This document shows, piece after piece, positions 53,666 to 60,918 of a stretch of DNA of 64,000 nucleotides; position 1 is the first letter of the stretch; every line of letters starts with the position of its first letter. The notes under the pieces were generated by a model that saw nothing but the letters and a program-made list of their open reading frames with translations, did no database searches and had not been told where the DNA came from. The DNA comes from an uncultured Craurococcus sp. (GTDB lineage: Bacteria > Pseudomonadota > Alphaproteobacteria > Acetobacterales > Acetobacteraceae), in the NCBI GenBank assembly GCA_902805545.1, contig CADCTD010000165.1, positions 1 to 64,000 of the forward strand. The letters run 5' to 3'. Made by a program: the position numbers and the translations under genes.

Positions 53666-54396
53666 CGCCGATGCGCCTCTCCGTGAACATCGACCATGTG
53701 GCGACGCTCAGGAATGCCCGCGGCGGCGCCTTCCCCTGCCCGGTGGAGGCGGCGCGCATCGCCATGGCGGCCGGCGCCGACGGCATCACCATGCATCTGC
53801 GCGAGGACCGGCGGCATGTGCGCGACCGGGACCTGGAGCGCGTCGCGGCCGAGGTGGCGGCGCGGCTGAACTTCGAGATGGCGGCGACGGAGGAGATGGT
53901 CGGCATCGCGCTCCGCCTCCGCCCGCCCGCCTGCTGCATCGTGCCGGAGAAGCGGCAGGAGCTGACGACCGAGGGCGGGCTCGACGTCATCGCCGCCGGC
54001 GCGCCCTTGCAGGATGCAATTGCGCGGATGGCGGGTGCGGGGATCGAGGTCTCGGTCTTCGTCGAGGCGGATGCGCGGCAGATCGAGGCGGCGGCCCGGA
54101 TGGGGGCGCAGGCCGTCGAGCTGCATACCGGCGCCTATGCCGATGCGCCGGCGGCCGAGCGGGAATTGCATCTTGCAAGGCTGCGCCAGGGCGCCGCGGC
54201 GGCGGCTGCGGCCGGGCTCCTCTGCCATGCCGGGCACGGCCTCTCCTACGAGACGCTGCCGGCGGTCGCCGCCATGCCGGAGGTGGTGGAGGTCAGCATC
54301 GGGCATTTCCTCATCAGCCAGAGCGTCTTCGAGGGGATGCCCGCGGTCATCCGGCGCATGAAGGCGCAGATCGCCGAGGCGCGCGGCGGGGCGTAA
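53662..54396 (+). CDS. pdxJ: pyridoxine 5'-phosphate synthase PdxJ
   Basis: A 244-residue TIM-barrel enzyme that condenses the PdxA product with 1-deoxyxylulose 5-phosphate. Family motifs are LSVNIDHVATLRNARGG, GADGITMHLREDRRHVRD, LNFEMAATEEM, CIVPEKRQELTTEGGLD, AVELHTGAYA and CHAGHGLSYET, containing the catalytic Glu and His. It starts in the pdxA stop (ATGA). Together they make the committed pair of the DXP-dependent pathway. Confidence 0.96.
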   Translation: MTPMRLSVNIDHVATLRNARGGAFPCPVEAARIAMAAGADGITMHLREDRRHVRDRDLERVAAEVAARLNFEMAATEEMVGIALRLRPPACCIVPEKRQELTTEGGLDVIAAGAPLQDAIARMAGAGIEVSVFVEADARQIEAAARMGAQAVELHTGAYADAPAAERELHLARLRQGAAAAAAAGLLCHAGHGLSYETLPAVAAMPEVVEVSIGHFLISQSVFEGMPAVIRRMKAQIAEARGGA

Positions 54397-54463
54397 TTGC
54401 AATTTGCATGGCATGGCGGCTGCTGATGGGAGGAACAGATTCACCCTAGGACGGAGCAAGCCC

Positions 54464-54616
54464 ATGTCCCACGCCACCCCGATCATCGTCCGTCCCGTCC
54501 GCCAGCCAGCCCGGCGCCAGGATGAGCGCATGGGCGTCGGCGCCTATCTGCTGCAGGCCACCACCTTCATCGGCTTCCTGCTCTTCCTCTTCGTGCTGGC
54601 CGGCTTCCGGGGCTAG
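54464..54616 (+). CDS. small single-pass membrane protein
   Basis: A 50-residue protein with a basic N-terminal part (RPVRQPARRQDER) and one transmembrane helix (LLQATTFIGFLLFLFVLAGF). GGAG lies eight bases before ATG 54464, and the sequence looks like a genuine small protein. Its TAG stop at 54614-54616 shares CTAG with the stop of the convergent globin gene. Function is unknown. Confidence 0.6.
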   Translation: MSHATPIIVRPVRQPARRQDERMGVGAYLLQATTFIGFLLFLFVLAGFRG

Positions 54617-55026
54617 GCGGCCTTCGCCGCCTCGACCATCACGCCGGCGAGGAGGGTGTAGGCGGCCGTCCAGGCCTCCTCCACCTCCGGCGTGAAACCC
54701 TCGCCGAGGCCCTGGCGCAGGGTCCAGAGCAGCGCAGCGCCGACCGTCGCGTATTGCGCCTCAGAGACGCCGTAGCCGACATGGCGACGGGCGAGCGCCT
54801 GGGCGGCGGGGACGATCTCCTCTGGCCGCTTCAGGCCGGCGACCACCATGCCGAGCGTCGCCATCAGCTTCGCGCCCTGCTCCTTCATGTCGCGGCCGAG
54901 GAAGAGCGGGGGCGTGGTCGGGTCCGTCTCGAAGAGGCGGGCGTAGAAGAGCTCGGCCGCCTTCTCCCTGATCGACGCCACCTGGCGGAAGCTGTCCTGG
55001 ACGAGGCTGGCCTGTTCCGGAGTCAT
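54613..55026 (-). CDS. bacterial hemoglobin (globin family)
   Basis: A 137-residue single-domain globin of the flavohemoglobin/Vitreoscilla type. Expected positions are the CD region FYARLFETDPTTPPLFLGRD and the proximal His in ALARRHVGYGV; the N-terminal LVQDSFRQV fits helix A. No FAD-reductase domain follows. Such proteins bind O2 or scavenge NO. ATG 55026 is preceded by GAAGAGAG. It is upstream of no obvious partner gene. Confidence 0.88.
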   Translation of the reverse strand: MTPEQASLVQDSFRQVASIREKAAELFYARLFETDPTTPPLFLGRDMKEQGAKLMATLGMVVAGLKRPEEIVPAAQALARRHVGYGVSEAQYATVGAALLWTLRQGLGEGFTPEVEEAWTAAYTLLAGVMVEAAKAA

Positions 55027-55202
55027 CGTTACGCTCTCTTCGTGATGTGGTATCTCAACCGGAAGCCCGGTGGCTGCGCAATGCGGGCCTCGATGCTTGA
55101 GGGCATGAGGGCTCGCCCGGCCGGGCGGTTGCCGGTGCCGGTCCGGGGGCCGACACGGGAAGGCCGTTACGGACAAGGGGTTGGGATCTTCCTCTTCGGA
55201 CG

Positions 55203-56450
55203 TCACGCAGAGGCCCGGGCCCGTGCCTGGCCGATGAGTGCCAGCCCCTCCGCCACGGAGACGAATTCGCCACCACCCGCCAGCCGCTCGGCCCCGAAGC
55301 GCGTCTCGAAGAGGCGGCGGACGGCGGGGACGAGGGAGGTGCCGCCGGTGAGGAAGACGCGGTCGATGGCTTCGTGCGGCAGCCGGGCCTCGGCCAGCGC
55401 GCTGTCGATGGCGGCGCCGAGCCGGGCGAGGTCGGGGGCGATCCAGCCCTCGAAATCGGTGCGGGCGATGCCGGCCTCCACGGCGAAATCCTCGTGGCGG
55501 AAGGAGAGCGTCGCCTCCGGGGCGCAAGAGAGCGCGGCCTTCACGCCGGAGACGGCGCGGTAGAGGGCGTAGCCGGCCTCCTCCTCGATCAGCGCGATCA
55601 GCTGGTGCAGCCGTTCCGGATGGTCGGCCGTGCGGGCGACCTCGGCGATGTCGCGCAACACGCGTGGGGCGCGCATCAGCGAGAGGCGGTGCCAGCGGGC
55701 GAAGCCGGTGTACCAGGCGGCGGGGATGGGCATCGGCTTGCCCATCACCCGGTAGCTGTCGTTGCGGCCGAGCAGGGGCGAGACGACATGGTCGATGATG
55801 CGGAAGTCGAAGCTGTCGCCGGCGATGCCGATGCCGGCATGGCCGAGCGCGGTGACGCCGCCCGGCTCGTAGCGCAGCACGGAGAAGTCGCTGGTGCCGC
55901 CGCCGAAATCGCCGACCAGCACCGTCGCCGCGCCGCCGAGCATGCGGGCGAACCGATAGCCCGCGGCCTCCGGTTCGAGGGCAAGGTCGGTCTGCGGCCA
56001 GCCGGCCTCGGCGAAGGCGGTTCGCAGCCGCGCCTCGGCCAGCGCGTCGTCCGGCATGTCGCCGGCGAAGCGGACGGGGCGGCCGGCGACGAGCCGTGCG
56101 CCGGGCTCGGCCGGCAGCAGCGCGCGGAGGAAGAGGGCGATCAGCGCCTCGAGCGTGAAGCCGCGGCCGAAGATGCGCGTCTCGGTGAAGCTGCGCTGCG
56201 CCAGGTAGGACTTCATCGACATGATGAGGCGGCTGGCGAGCGGATCCTCGAGATAGGCCTCGATGGCGGCAGGGCCCGCGGCATGACGCGGGGCGCCGCC
56301 CGGCCCGGCGCCGAAGCAGAGCACGGTGCGGAAGACGTCGAGCATCTCCCCGCCGACGGGGATGCGGAGGGTCTCGACGCGGCCATCCGGCAGGAGGCGC
56401 GCGGCGACGCTGTTGGTGGTGCCGAAATCGATGCCGATGATGGGTTGCAT
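55203..56450 (-). CDS. Hsp70-family protein (YegD-like)
   Basis: A 415-residue actin-fold ATPase of the YegD type, consisting of the Hsp70 nucleotide-binding domain without the C-terminal substrate-binding domain. The phosphate loops are IGIDFGTTNSVAAR and VGDFGGGTSDFSVL, and the adenosine motif is FLTGGTSLVPAVRRLF. Role is unknown; YegD itself has no established client. It stands between the globin gene and a long AT-containing intergenic region. DnaK proper would be about 640 residues. Confidence 0.9.
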   Translation of the reverse strand: MQPIIGIDFGTTNSVAARLLPDGRVETLRIPVGGEMLDVFRTVLCFGAGPGGAPRHAAGPAAIEAYLEDPLASRLIMSMKSYLAQRSFTETRIFGRGFTLEALIALFLRALLPAEPGARLVAGRPVRFAGDMPDDALAEARLRTAFAEAGWPQTDLALEPEAAGYRFARMLGGAATVLVGDFGGGTSDFSVLRYEPGGVTALGHAGIGIAGDSFDFRIIDHVVSPLLGRNDSYRVMGKPMPIPAAWYTGFARWHRLSLMRAPRVLRDIAEVARTADHPERLHQLIALIEEEAGYALYRAVSGVKAALSCAPEATLSFRHEDFAVEAGIARTDFEGWIAPDLARLGAAIDSALAEARLPHEAIDRVFLTGGTSLVPAVRRLFETRFGAERLAGGGEFVSVAEGLALIGQARARASA

Positions 56451-57035
56451 GGCAGGCGCCCCCGAAGCGCAAGGGGGCGCCTGTTAGCCGAAGCGGCGGG
56501 CCGGGTCGAGCCCGGCCGCCCCGGCGCGGGATGCCGGCGGGCCTGCTGCCCGTCGCGGAGCCGGAGCAACGGAGCAGGACGCGTGATCGCGCGGCAGGTC
56601 CCGTCGGACACCTGCGGCGTGGCGAGGCTCCCTCTTGGTGCGGCCTGCGCCACGACAGGCGCCGCAGGCGAGCGGGCTGGCATGCTGGCCGCAGGGGCAG
56701 GCGAAGGGGTTCGGCACGGCGGGCTCCCGGCGGAGGACGGCGGACCCCTCTGGATGGCGCCCAGGTCGCAACGGGCGTCTCCGATTTAATTTGAGACAAT
56801 AATCAAATTTTAGATGAAATACTGCTTTGCTGCGCCGCGTTGCCCAGAAACACGGCAGTGAAGCCGGTCAGATGCCAGTCGCATCGGCGACTAACGGTCG
56901 CCCGTTCGTGTCTCTACAACCTATGCGGGTAAACTGGCCGTGGGCTATCGGTTCCGTTACGTCTATTACCGTCGATACCGGTGCATCCTATCAACCTGAG
57001 GTCTATTGCGCCTCAGGAGGAGAGGGGTCAGTAGG
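56451..57035. other. gene-poor interval upstream of the response regulator
   Basis: This 585-base stretch has no convincing gene. On the minus strand a short Cys-bearing frame (CPCGQ...CGAC, about 56484-56771) starts only at TTG and is doubtful. An AT-rich segment at 56783-56825 carries an inverted repeat (56788-56809). The last 30 bases hold AGGAGGAG, the ribosome site of the 57036 gene. Promoters for the flanking genes are likely here. Confidence 0.55.
56788..56809. promoter_or_regulatory. AT-rich inverted repeat
   Basis: AATTTGA at 56788-56794 and TCAAATT at 56803-56809 form an inverted repeat with an 8-base spacer inside an AT-rich patch of an otherwise very GC-rich chromosome. A regulator binding site in the region between the Hsp70-like and response-regulator genes is plausible; the factor is unknown. 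Confidence 0.4.
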
Positions 57036-57455
57036 ATGACGGTGTTGCTGGTCGAGGATGACGCCATGGTGCGTCTCACCCTCGCCGATTTCTTCGAGGC
57101 GGTCGGGCTCACGATCCTTGAGGCGGAAAACGCCGAGGATGCGATGGCGATCATCGAAGACATGTCGCAACGCATCGATGTGCTGGTCACCGATCTTGAC
57201 CTCGGGCCGGGCGATGACGGGCTCGCCCTGGCGCGGAAAGCGCGGCTCAAACGGCCCGGGCTGCTGGTGGTATATGAAACCGGCAGCCCGGAGATGTTCG
57301 GCTCCCACGCCTTCTCCGAGTGGGAGCGGGTCTTCCACAAGCCATTCGACCCGGTGGCGCTGGCGCGGACGGTGCGGGCGCTCCAGGGCGAGCGGCGGCC
57401 GGCGCGGCGGCGTCAGCGCTCGGCGGGGGCCAAGATGGTGGCGTCCAGCCTGTAG
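57036..57455 (+). CDS. single-domain response regulator
   Basis: A 139-residue receiver-domain protein without an output domain. The acidic pair is in VLLVEDDAMVRL, the phosphoacceptor Asp is in VLVTDLDLGPGDDG, and the Lys is in VFHKPFDP. A basic tail (GERRPARRRQRSAGAK) follows. AGGAGGAG lies about 20 bases and GGGG about 9 bases before ATG 57036. Its 3' end overlaps the convergent OmpR-type regulator gene by 43 bases. No histidine kinase is adjacent. Confidence 0.88.
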   Translation: MTVLLVEDDAMVRLTLADFFEAVGLTILEAENAEDAMAIIEDMSQRIDVLVTDLDLGPGDDGLALARKARLKRPGLLVVYETGSPEMFGSHAFSEWERVFHKPFDPVALARTVRALQGERRPARRRQRSAGAKMVASSL

Positions 57456-58132
57456 CCGCCATTGTCGGTGAGGACGAGGCTGGGCCGGGCCGGGTCGGCC
57501 TCGATCTTCTGCCGCAGGCGGTAGACATGCGTCTCGAGCGTGTGGGTCGAGACGGCGCTGCTGTAGTTCCAGACCTCGCCCAGCAGGACCGAGCGCGGCA
57601 CGGTCATGCCGCCGGCGCGGTAGAGATGCTTGAGGATCGCGCATTCCTTGTCCGTCAGGCGGATCCGGCGGTTGCGCGCCGGCTCCTGCAGCAGGCGGAG
57701 GCTTGGGCGGAAGACGTAGGGGCCGATGAGGAAGCTCGCCTCATCGGTGTTGTCGTAGACGCGGATCTGGGCGCGGAGGCGGGCCAGCAGCTCCGGCAGG
57801 CGGAAGGGCTTGGCCAGGTAGTCGTTGGCGCCCGCATCGAGGCCGCGGATGACATCCGCCTCGGCATCGGCGCCCGTCACCATGATGACCGGCGTCTGCC
57901 GGCCGGCGCGGCGGAGGCTCGCGCAGAACTCCCTGCCATCGGCATCGGGCAGGCCGACATCCAGCAGGATCGCATCGTAGCGGGCATCGGCCCGGGCCAG
58001 CTTGGCCTCGGCCTCGGCTGCGCTCTCCGCCTCGTCGGCGCGGAATTCGCCGCCAAGCAGGAGCTGCTCGGCCAGGGTGGCGCGCAGTGCGGAGTCGTCC
58101 TCGACGATGAGGATCTGGCGAAGGGCGGGCAT
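57413..58132 (-). CDS. OmpR/PhoB-type response regulator
   Basis: A 239-residue two-domain regulator. The receiver has ILIVEDDSALRATLAEQLL, the phosphoacceptor Asp in AILLDVGLPDADG and Lys in DYLAKPFRLPELL. The winged helix-turn-helix (about 140-235) has LTDKECAILKHLYRAGGM, LLGEVWNYSSAVSTHTLETHVYRLRQKIE and the DNGGYRL end. ATG 58132 (MPALRQ). No sensor kinase is adjacent. A pair of 11-bp direct repeats at 58251 and 58281 upstream may be its own binding sites. Confidence 0.93.
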   Translation of the reverse strand: MPALRQILIVEDDSALRATLAEQLLLGGEFRADEAESAAEAEAKLARADARYDAILLDVGLPDADGREFCASLRRAGRQTPVIMVTGADAEADVIRGLDAGANDYLAKPFRLPELLARLRAQIRVYDNTDEASFLIGPYVFRPSLRLLQEPARNRRIRLTDKECAILKHLYRAGGMTVPRSVLLGEVWNYSSAVSTHTLETHVYRLRQKIEADPARPSLVLTDNGGYRLDATILAPAER

Positions 58133-58250
58133 GGGGGTCTCCGAGGGCGGGGGGATGGCGCACGGGCGTGACAAGCCGCCCGCAGACATCGTCTACCGGT
58201 TGAGAGTACGCCTCACCAATCACTCAGCTGCGATTTTTGTCGTTTATTTA

Positions 58251-58291
58251 AGACATGTCGGGAATGTGTGCTTGCTCGTGAGACATGCCGG
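58251..58291. repeat. 11-bp direct repeats upstream of the OmpR-type gene
   Basis: AGACATGTCGG at 58251-58261 and AGACATGCCGG at 58281-58291 differ at one base and start 30 bases apart, about three helical turns. The setting, upstream of a response regulator, suggests operator sites. Confidence 0.5.
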
Positions 58292-58305
58292 TCTGTTCCG
58301 GCCGC

Positions 58306-59256
58306 TCAATCGATCCGGATGCCGGCGCGGCGGATCACCTCGCCCCATTTGGCATGCTCGGCGGCGATATGGGCGCGATAGGCCTCGGGCGTGCCGGGTA
58401 TGGGCGTGGCGCCGAGCTGGGCCAGGCGCTCTGCGGCGGCCGGCGAGGCCAGCATCCGCGTCAGGGCGGCATTGGCGGCGGCGATGACCCCGGGCGGGGT
58501 GCCGCGCGGGGCGAGCAGGCCGAACCAGGCCGTCACCTCATAGCCCGGCAGGCTTTCGGCGATGGCGGGGATGTCGGGCGCGCCGGACCAGCGCGCCCGA
58601 CTCGTCACGCCGAGGCCGACCAGCGCGCCGCTGCGGACATGCGGCAGGATGGAGGGCAGGTTGTCGACGCCCCAGGCGATGCGGCCGGGCAGCAGGTCGC
58701 CCAGCATCGGCGCGCTGCCGCGATAGGTGACGTGCTCGCCCTCGATCCCGGCCTGGAGGCGGAAGAGCTCGGCCGAGAGATGCGTGCTGCCGCCGATGCT
58801 GGTCTCGCCATAGGCCAGGCGCTCCGCCTTGGCGCGGGCGATCAGCTCCGGGATGCTGCGGAGGCCGAGGGAGGGGTGCGCTGCGAGCAGGTTGGGCAGT
58901 TCCGCCACCAGGGAGATCGGGGCGAAGTCGGCGATCCCGTCATAGCCGGGGCTCGGGTAGAGATGGGCGTTGATGGCCTGGGTGCCGGGCGAGCCCATCA
59001 GCAGGGTGTACCCGTCCGGCGCGGCACGGGCGGCGGCCTGGGCGCCGATGTTGCCGCCGGCGCCGGAGCGGTTCTCGACGACGAAATTGCCCCCCGTCGC
59101 CTCCTGCAGCCAGTTCGCCGTGAGGCGGCCGAGGATGTCGACCGTGCCGCCCGGCGGGAAGGGCACGACGATGCGCACCGGCCGCGACGGCCAGGCCTCG
59201 GCCGCGAGGGAAGGCGTGGCGAGCAGGCTGGCGGCGAGCAGGGTGCGGCGCTTCAT
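58306..59256 (-). CDS. Bug/TctC-family periplasmic solute receptor
   Basis: A 316-residue exported receptor, the third Bug protein in the window. The signal peptide is KRRTLLAASLLATPSLAAEA; family marks are VRIVVPFPPGGTVDILGR, FVVENRSGAGGNIGAQAAARAAPDGYT, and YGETSIGGSTHLSAELF. Its start overlaps the thioesterase stop (ATGA), and the thioesterase overlaps the RraA-like gene (GTGA), so the three are one operon. No TctA/TctB is present. The ligand is probably a carboxylic acid, from the family's general habit. Confidence 0.93.
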   Translation of the reverse strand: MKRRTLLAASLLATPSLAAEAWPSRPVRIVVPFPPGGTVDILGRLTANWLQEATGGNFVVENRSGAGGNIGAQAAARAAPDGYTLLMGSPGTQAINAHLYPSPGYDGIADFAPISLVAELPNLLAAHPSLGLRSIPELIARAKAERLAYGETSIGGSTHLSAELFRLQAGIEGEHVTYRGSAPMLGDLLPGRIAWGVDNLPSILPHVRSGALVGLGVTSRARWSGAPDIPAIAESLPGYEVTAWFGLLAPRGTPPGVIAAANAALTRMLASPAAAERLAQLGATPIPGTPEAYRAHIAAEHAKWGEVIRRAGIRID

Positions 59257-59678
59257 GGCGGTTGCAGCCTTTCCAGTGCGGCGCGGAGCGCGGGCGGGAC
59301 GGCGGTGGCGCGGCGCGTCTCGCGGTCGAGCGCCACCATGACCGAGAGTGCGGCCGCATGGCAGGCCTCGCCTGCGAAGAGGCCCTGCTGCAGCGCGAAG
59401 CTGCTGCCGCCGATGCGGGCGACGAAGGTGCCGATCCGCACCCGGCCGGGATAGTGCAGCTCCCGCAGGTAGTCGATCTCGACCCGGGCGAGCGCGATCG
59501 CCACCGCCCGCGCCTGCGGCAGCCCGGCGATCTCGGTCAGCAGCTCCCCCCGCCCGGCCTCGAACAGCGCGCCGATGGCGCCGTTGTTGATATGGCCGTT
59601 GAGGTCCGTGTCGGCGATCCGCAGCTTCTCCTCCGTCCAGGCGGGGAAGCGCTCGGGGCCGGGCGGGGTGGGCCTCAC
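59253..59678 (-). CDS. hotdog-fold thioesterase (4-hydroxybenzoyl-CoA type)
   Basis: A 141-residue hotdog thioesterase. The catalytic-region motif ADTDLNGHINNGAIGALFE matches the DxDxxGHxNNxxY signature of the YbgC/4HBT group, though the usual Tyr is replaced by Ile-Gly. The start is GTG 59678 (RPTPPGPERFPAW), overlapping the RraA-like stop by GTGA. It would hydrolyse an acyl-CoA. As the middle gene of the operon it may release an acid linked to the neighbouring receptor. Confidence 0.87.
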   Translation of the reverse strand: MRPTPPGPERFPAWTEEKLRIADTDLNGHINNGAIGALFEAGRGELLTEIAGLPQARAVAIALARVEIDYLRELHYPGRVRIGTFVARIGGSSFALQQGLFAGEACHAAALSVMVALDRETRRATAVPPALRAALERLQPP

Positions 59679-60382
59679 TTCGACTTCTCGGCCTCGTAGC
59701 GGGCCTTGTTCTCGGCATTCGGCGGGTAGAGGCCGGGGAGCGACTCGCCGGCCTCGACCTTGCCGACGATCCAGGCCTCGAGGCGCTCCTGCTCCTCGCC
59801 GGTGTTGGCCACCTCGTCGACGAAGGCGGCGGGGATGCAGACGGCGCCGTCGTCGTCGGCGACGATCACGTCGCCCGGGAAGACGGCGACGCCGCCGCAG
59901 CCCACCGGCTCCTCCCAGTTGACGAAGGTGAGGCCGGCGACGGAGGGCGGCGCGGCGCCGCCGGAGCAATAGACCGGCAGGCCGGTGCCGATGACGCCGG
60001 CGACGTCGCGCACAGCGCCATCCGTCACCAGCGCGGTGACGCCGCGCTTCATCAGCCGGGCGCAGAGGATGTCGCCGAAGATGCCGGCATCGGTGACGCC
60101 CATCGCATCGGCGACGACGATGCAGCCCTCCGGCATCGCCTCGATGGCGGCGCGCGTCGATTTCGGCGAGGACCAGCTCTCGGGCGTCGCCAGGTCCTCG
60201 CGGGCGGGGACGAAGCGGAGGGTGAAGGCGGGGCCGACAAGACGCTTCCCCTTGGCCGCCGGGGTGAAGGGCGGCGTGCCGCGCAGCCAGATGTTGCGGA
60301 GGCCCCGCTTCAGCAAGACCGTGGTGATGGTGGCGGTGGTGATCCGCTCCAGCTTGGCGCGGGTGGCGACGTCGAGGGCCAT
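59675..60382 (-). CDS. RraA-like aldolase/decarboxylase family protein
   Basis: A 235-residue RraA-superfamily protein. Key residues GDILCARLMKRGVTALVTDGAVRDVAGV carry the conserved Arg and Asp of 4-hydroxy-4-methyl-2-oxoglutarate aldolase/oxaloacetate decarboxylase members; VVADDDGAVCIPA follows. The name RraA (RNase E inhibitor) applies to a subset; catabolic context here favours the aldolase/decarboxylase role. ATG 60382 (MALDVA), with GGAG upstream. First gene of an operon with a thioesterase and a Bug receptor. Confidence 0.88.
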   Translation of the reverse strand: MALDVATRAKLERITTATITTVLLKRGLRNIWLRGTPPFTPAAKGKRLVGPAFTLRFVPAREDLATPESWSSPKSTRAAIEAMPEGCIVVADAMGVTDAGIFGDILCARLMKRGVTALVTDGAVRDVAGVIGTGLPVYCSGGAAPPSVAGLTFVNWEEPVGCGGVAVFPGDVIVADDDGAVCIPAAFVDEVANTGEEQERLEAWIVGKVEAGESLPGLYPPNAENKARYEAEKSK

Positions 60383-60537
60383 GGGCTTCGCTCCTTCTTC
60401 GCCCCCCGGCTTAGAGCAAAGCCAGGCCCGGCGGAATCGCCCGCGCGGCGCAAAGGTGGAACCGAGCGCAGAACCTTCGCCTCGCCCGGCCGTTGGGAAA
60501 CTTCGGTTCCATTCCACGGACATGACAAGGGGGCGAC

Positions 60538-60747
60538 ATGCCGGATACCGAATCGCGGCCGGCTGGCTTTGAGAGCCATTGGGATGCGGACTGGTTCAAG
60601 ACCAAGGCGGAGGAGTGCCGCCGCCTGGCCGAACTGCTCGCCGAACATCCGCAGCGTGCCTCCCTCCTCGCGCTCGCCGAGGATTTCGGCAAGCAGTCGG
60701 ATCATGCCCGGCAGCTGGCGGCGATGGCGGTGGCGGGACGGCGCTAG
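60538..60747 (+). CDS. small hypothetical protein, helical
   Basis: A 69-residue mostly helical protein: WFKTKAEECRRLAELLAEHPQRASLLALAEDFGKQSDHARQLAAMAVAGRR. Similar short WRxKAEExRxLAE proteins are widespread in alphaproteobacteria with no known role. AAGGGGG lies five bases before ATG 60538. The stop TAG at 60745-60747 lies at the edge of an intergenic repeat (copy 2), as with the gene at 8145-8477. Confidence 0.7.
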   Translation: MPDTESRPAGFESHWDADWFKTKAEECRRLAELLAEHPQRASLLALAEDFGKQSDHARQLAAMAVAGRR

Positions 60748-60803
60748 AGCGGGCTCCGTTCGACCTGGCTCGCGGAATCCGCTCCAGCCAGTTGTTTGCT
60801 CTG
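60741..60803. repeat. palindromic interspersed repeat, copy 2
   Basis: This element runs from CTAGAGC at 60744 to TTGCTCTGG near 60803, in the opposite orientation to copy 1 at 8041-8148. The segment 60741-60788 matches the reverse complement of 8104-8151 at 39 of 48 positions. Internally, GAGCGGGCTCCG pairs with CGCGGAATCCGCTC. A further TTAGAGCAAAGCC at 60411-60423 may be a remnant. The CTAG edge gives the stop codon of the 60538 gene. Confidence 0.7.
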
Positions 60804-60918
60804 GTGTCCCGCTCCTGACGGTCCCGGGCATTTCCCGGGAATGGAAAGGGCGGGCGGCCCCCAAAACCAGCAGCTCGTGGACCGGGTGCGACATCCGCGG
60901 GACTGCGGGATGGGGAGG

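Noticed and set aside
56484-56771. A 95-codon minus-strand frame with CPCGQ and CGAC motifs.
   Set aside because: It starts only at TTG, lacks a ribosome site, and the plus strand has a competing frame; the cysteines may be chance.
60411-60423. A third copy of the interspersed repeat (TTAGAGCAAAGCC).
   Set aside because: Only 13 bases resemble the AGAGCAAA end of copy 1; the palindromic core is not detectable here.
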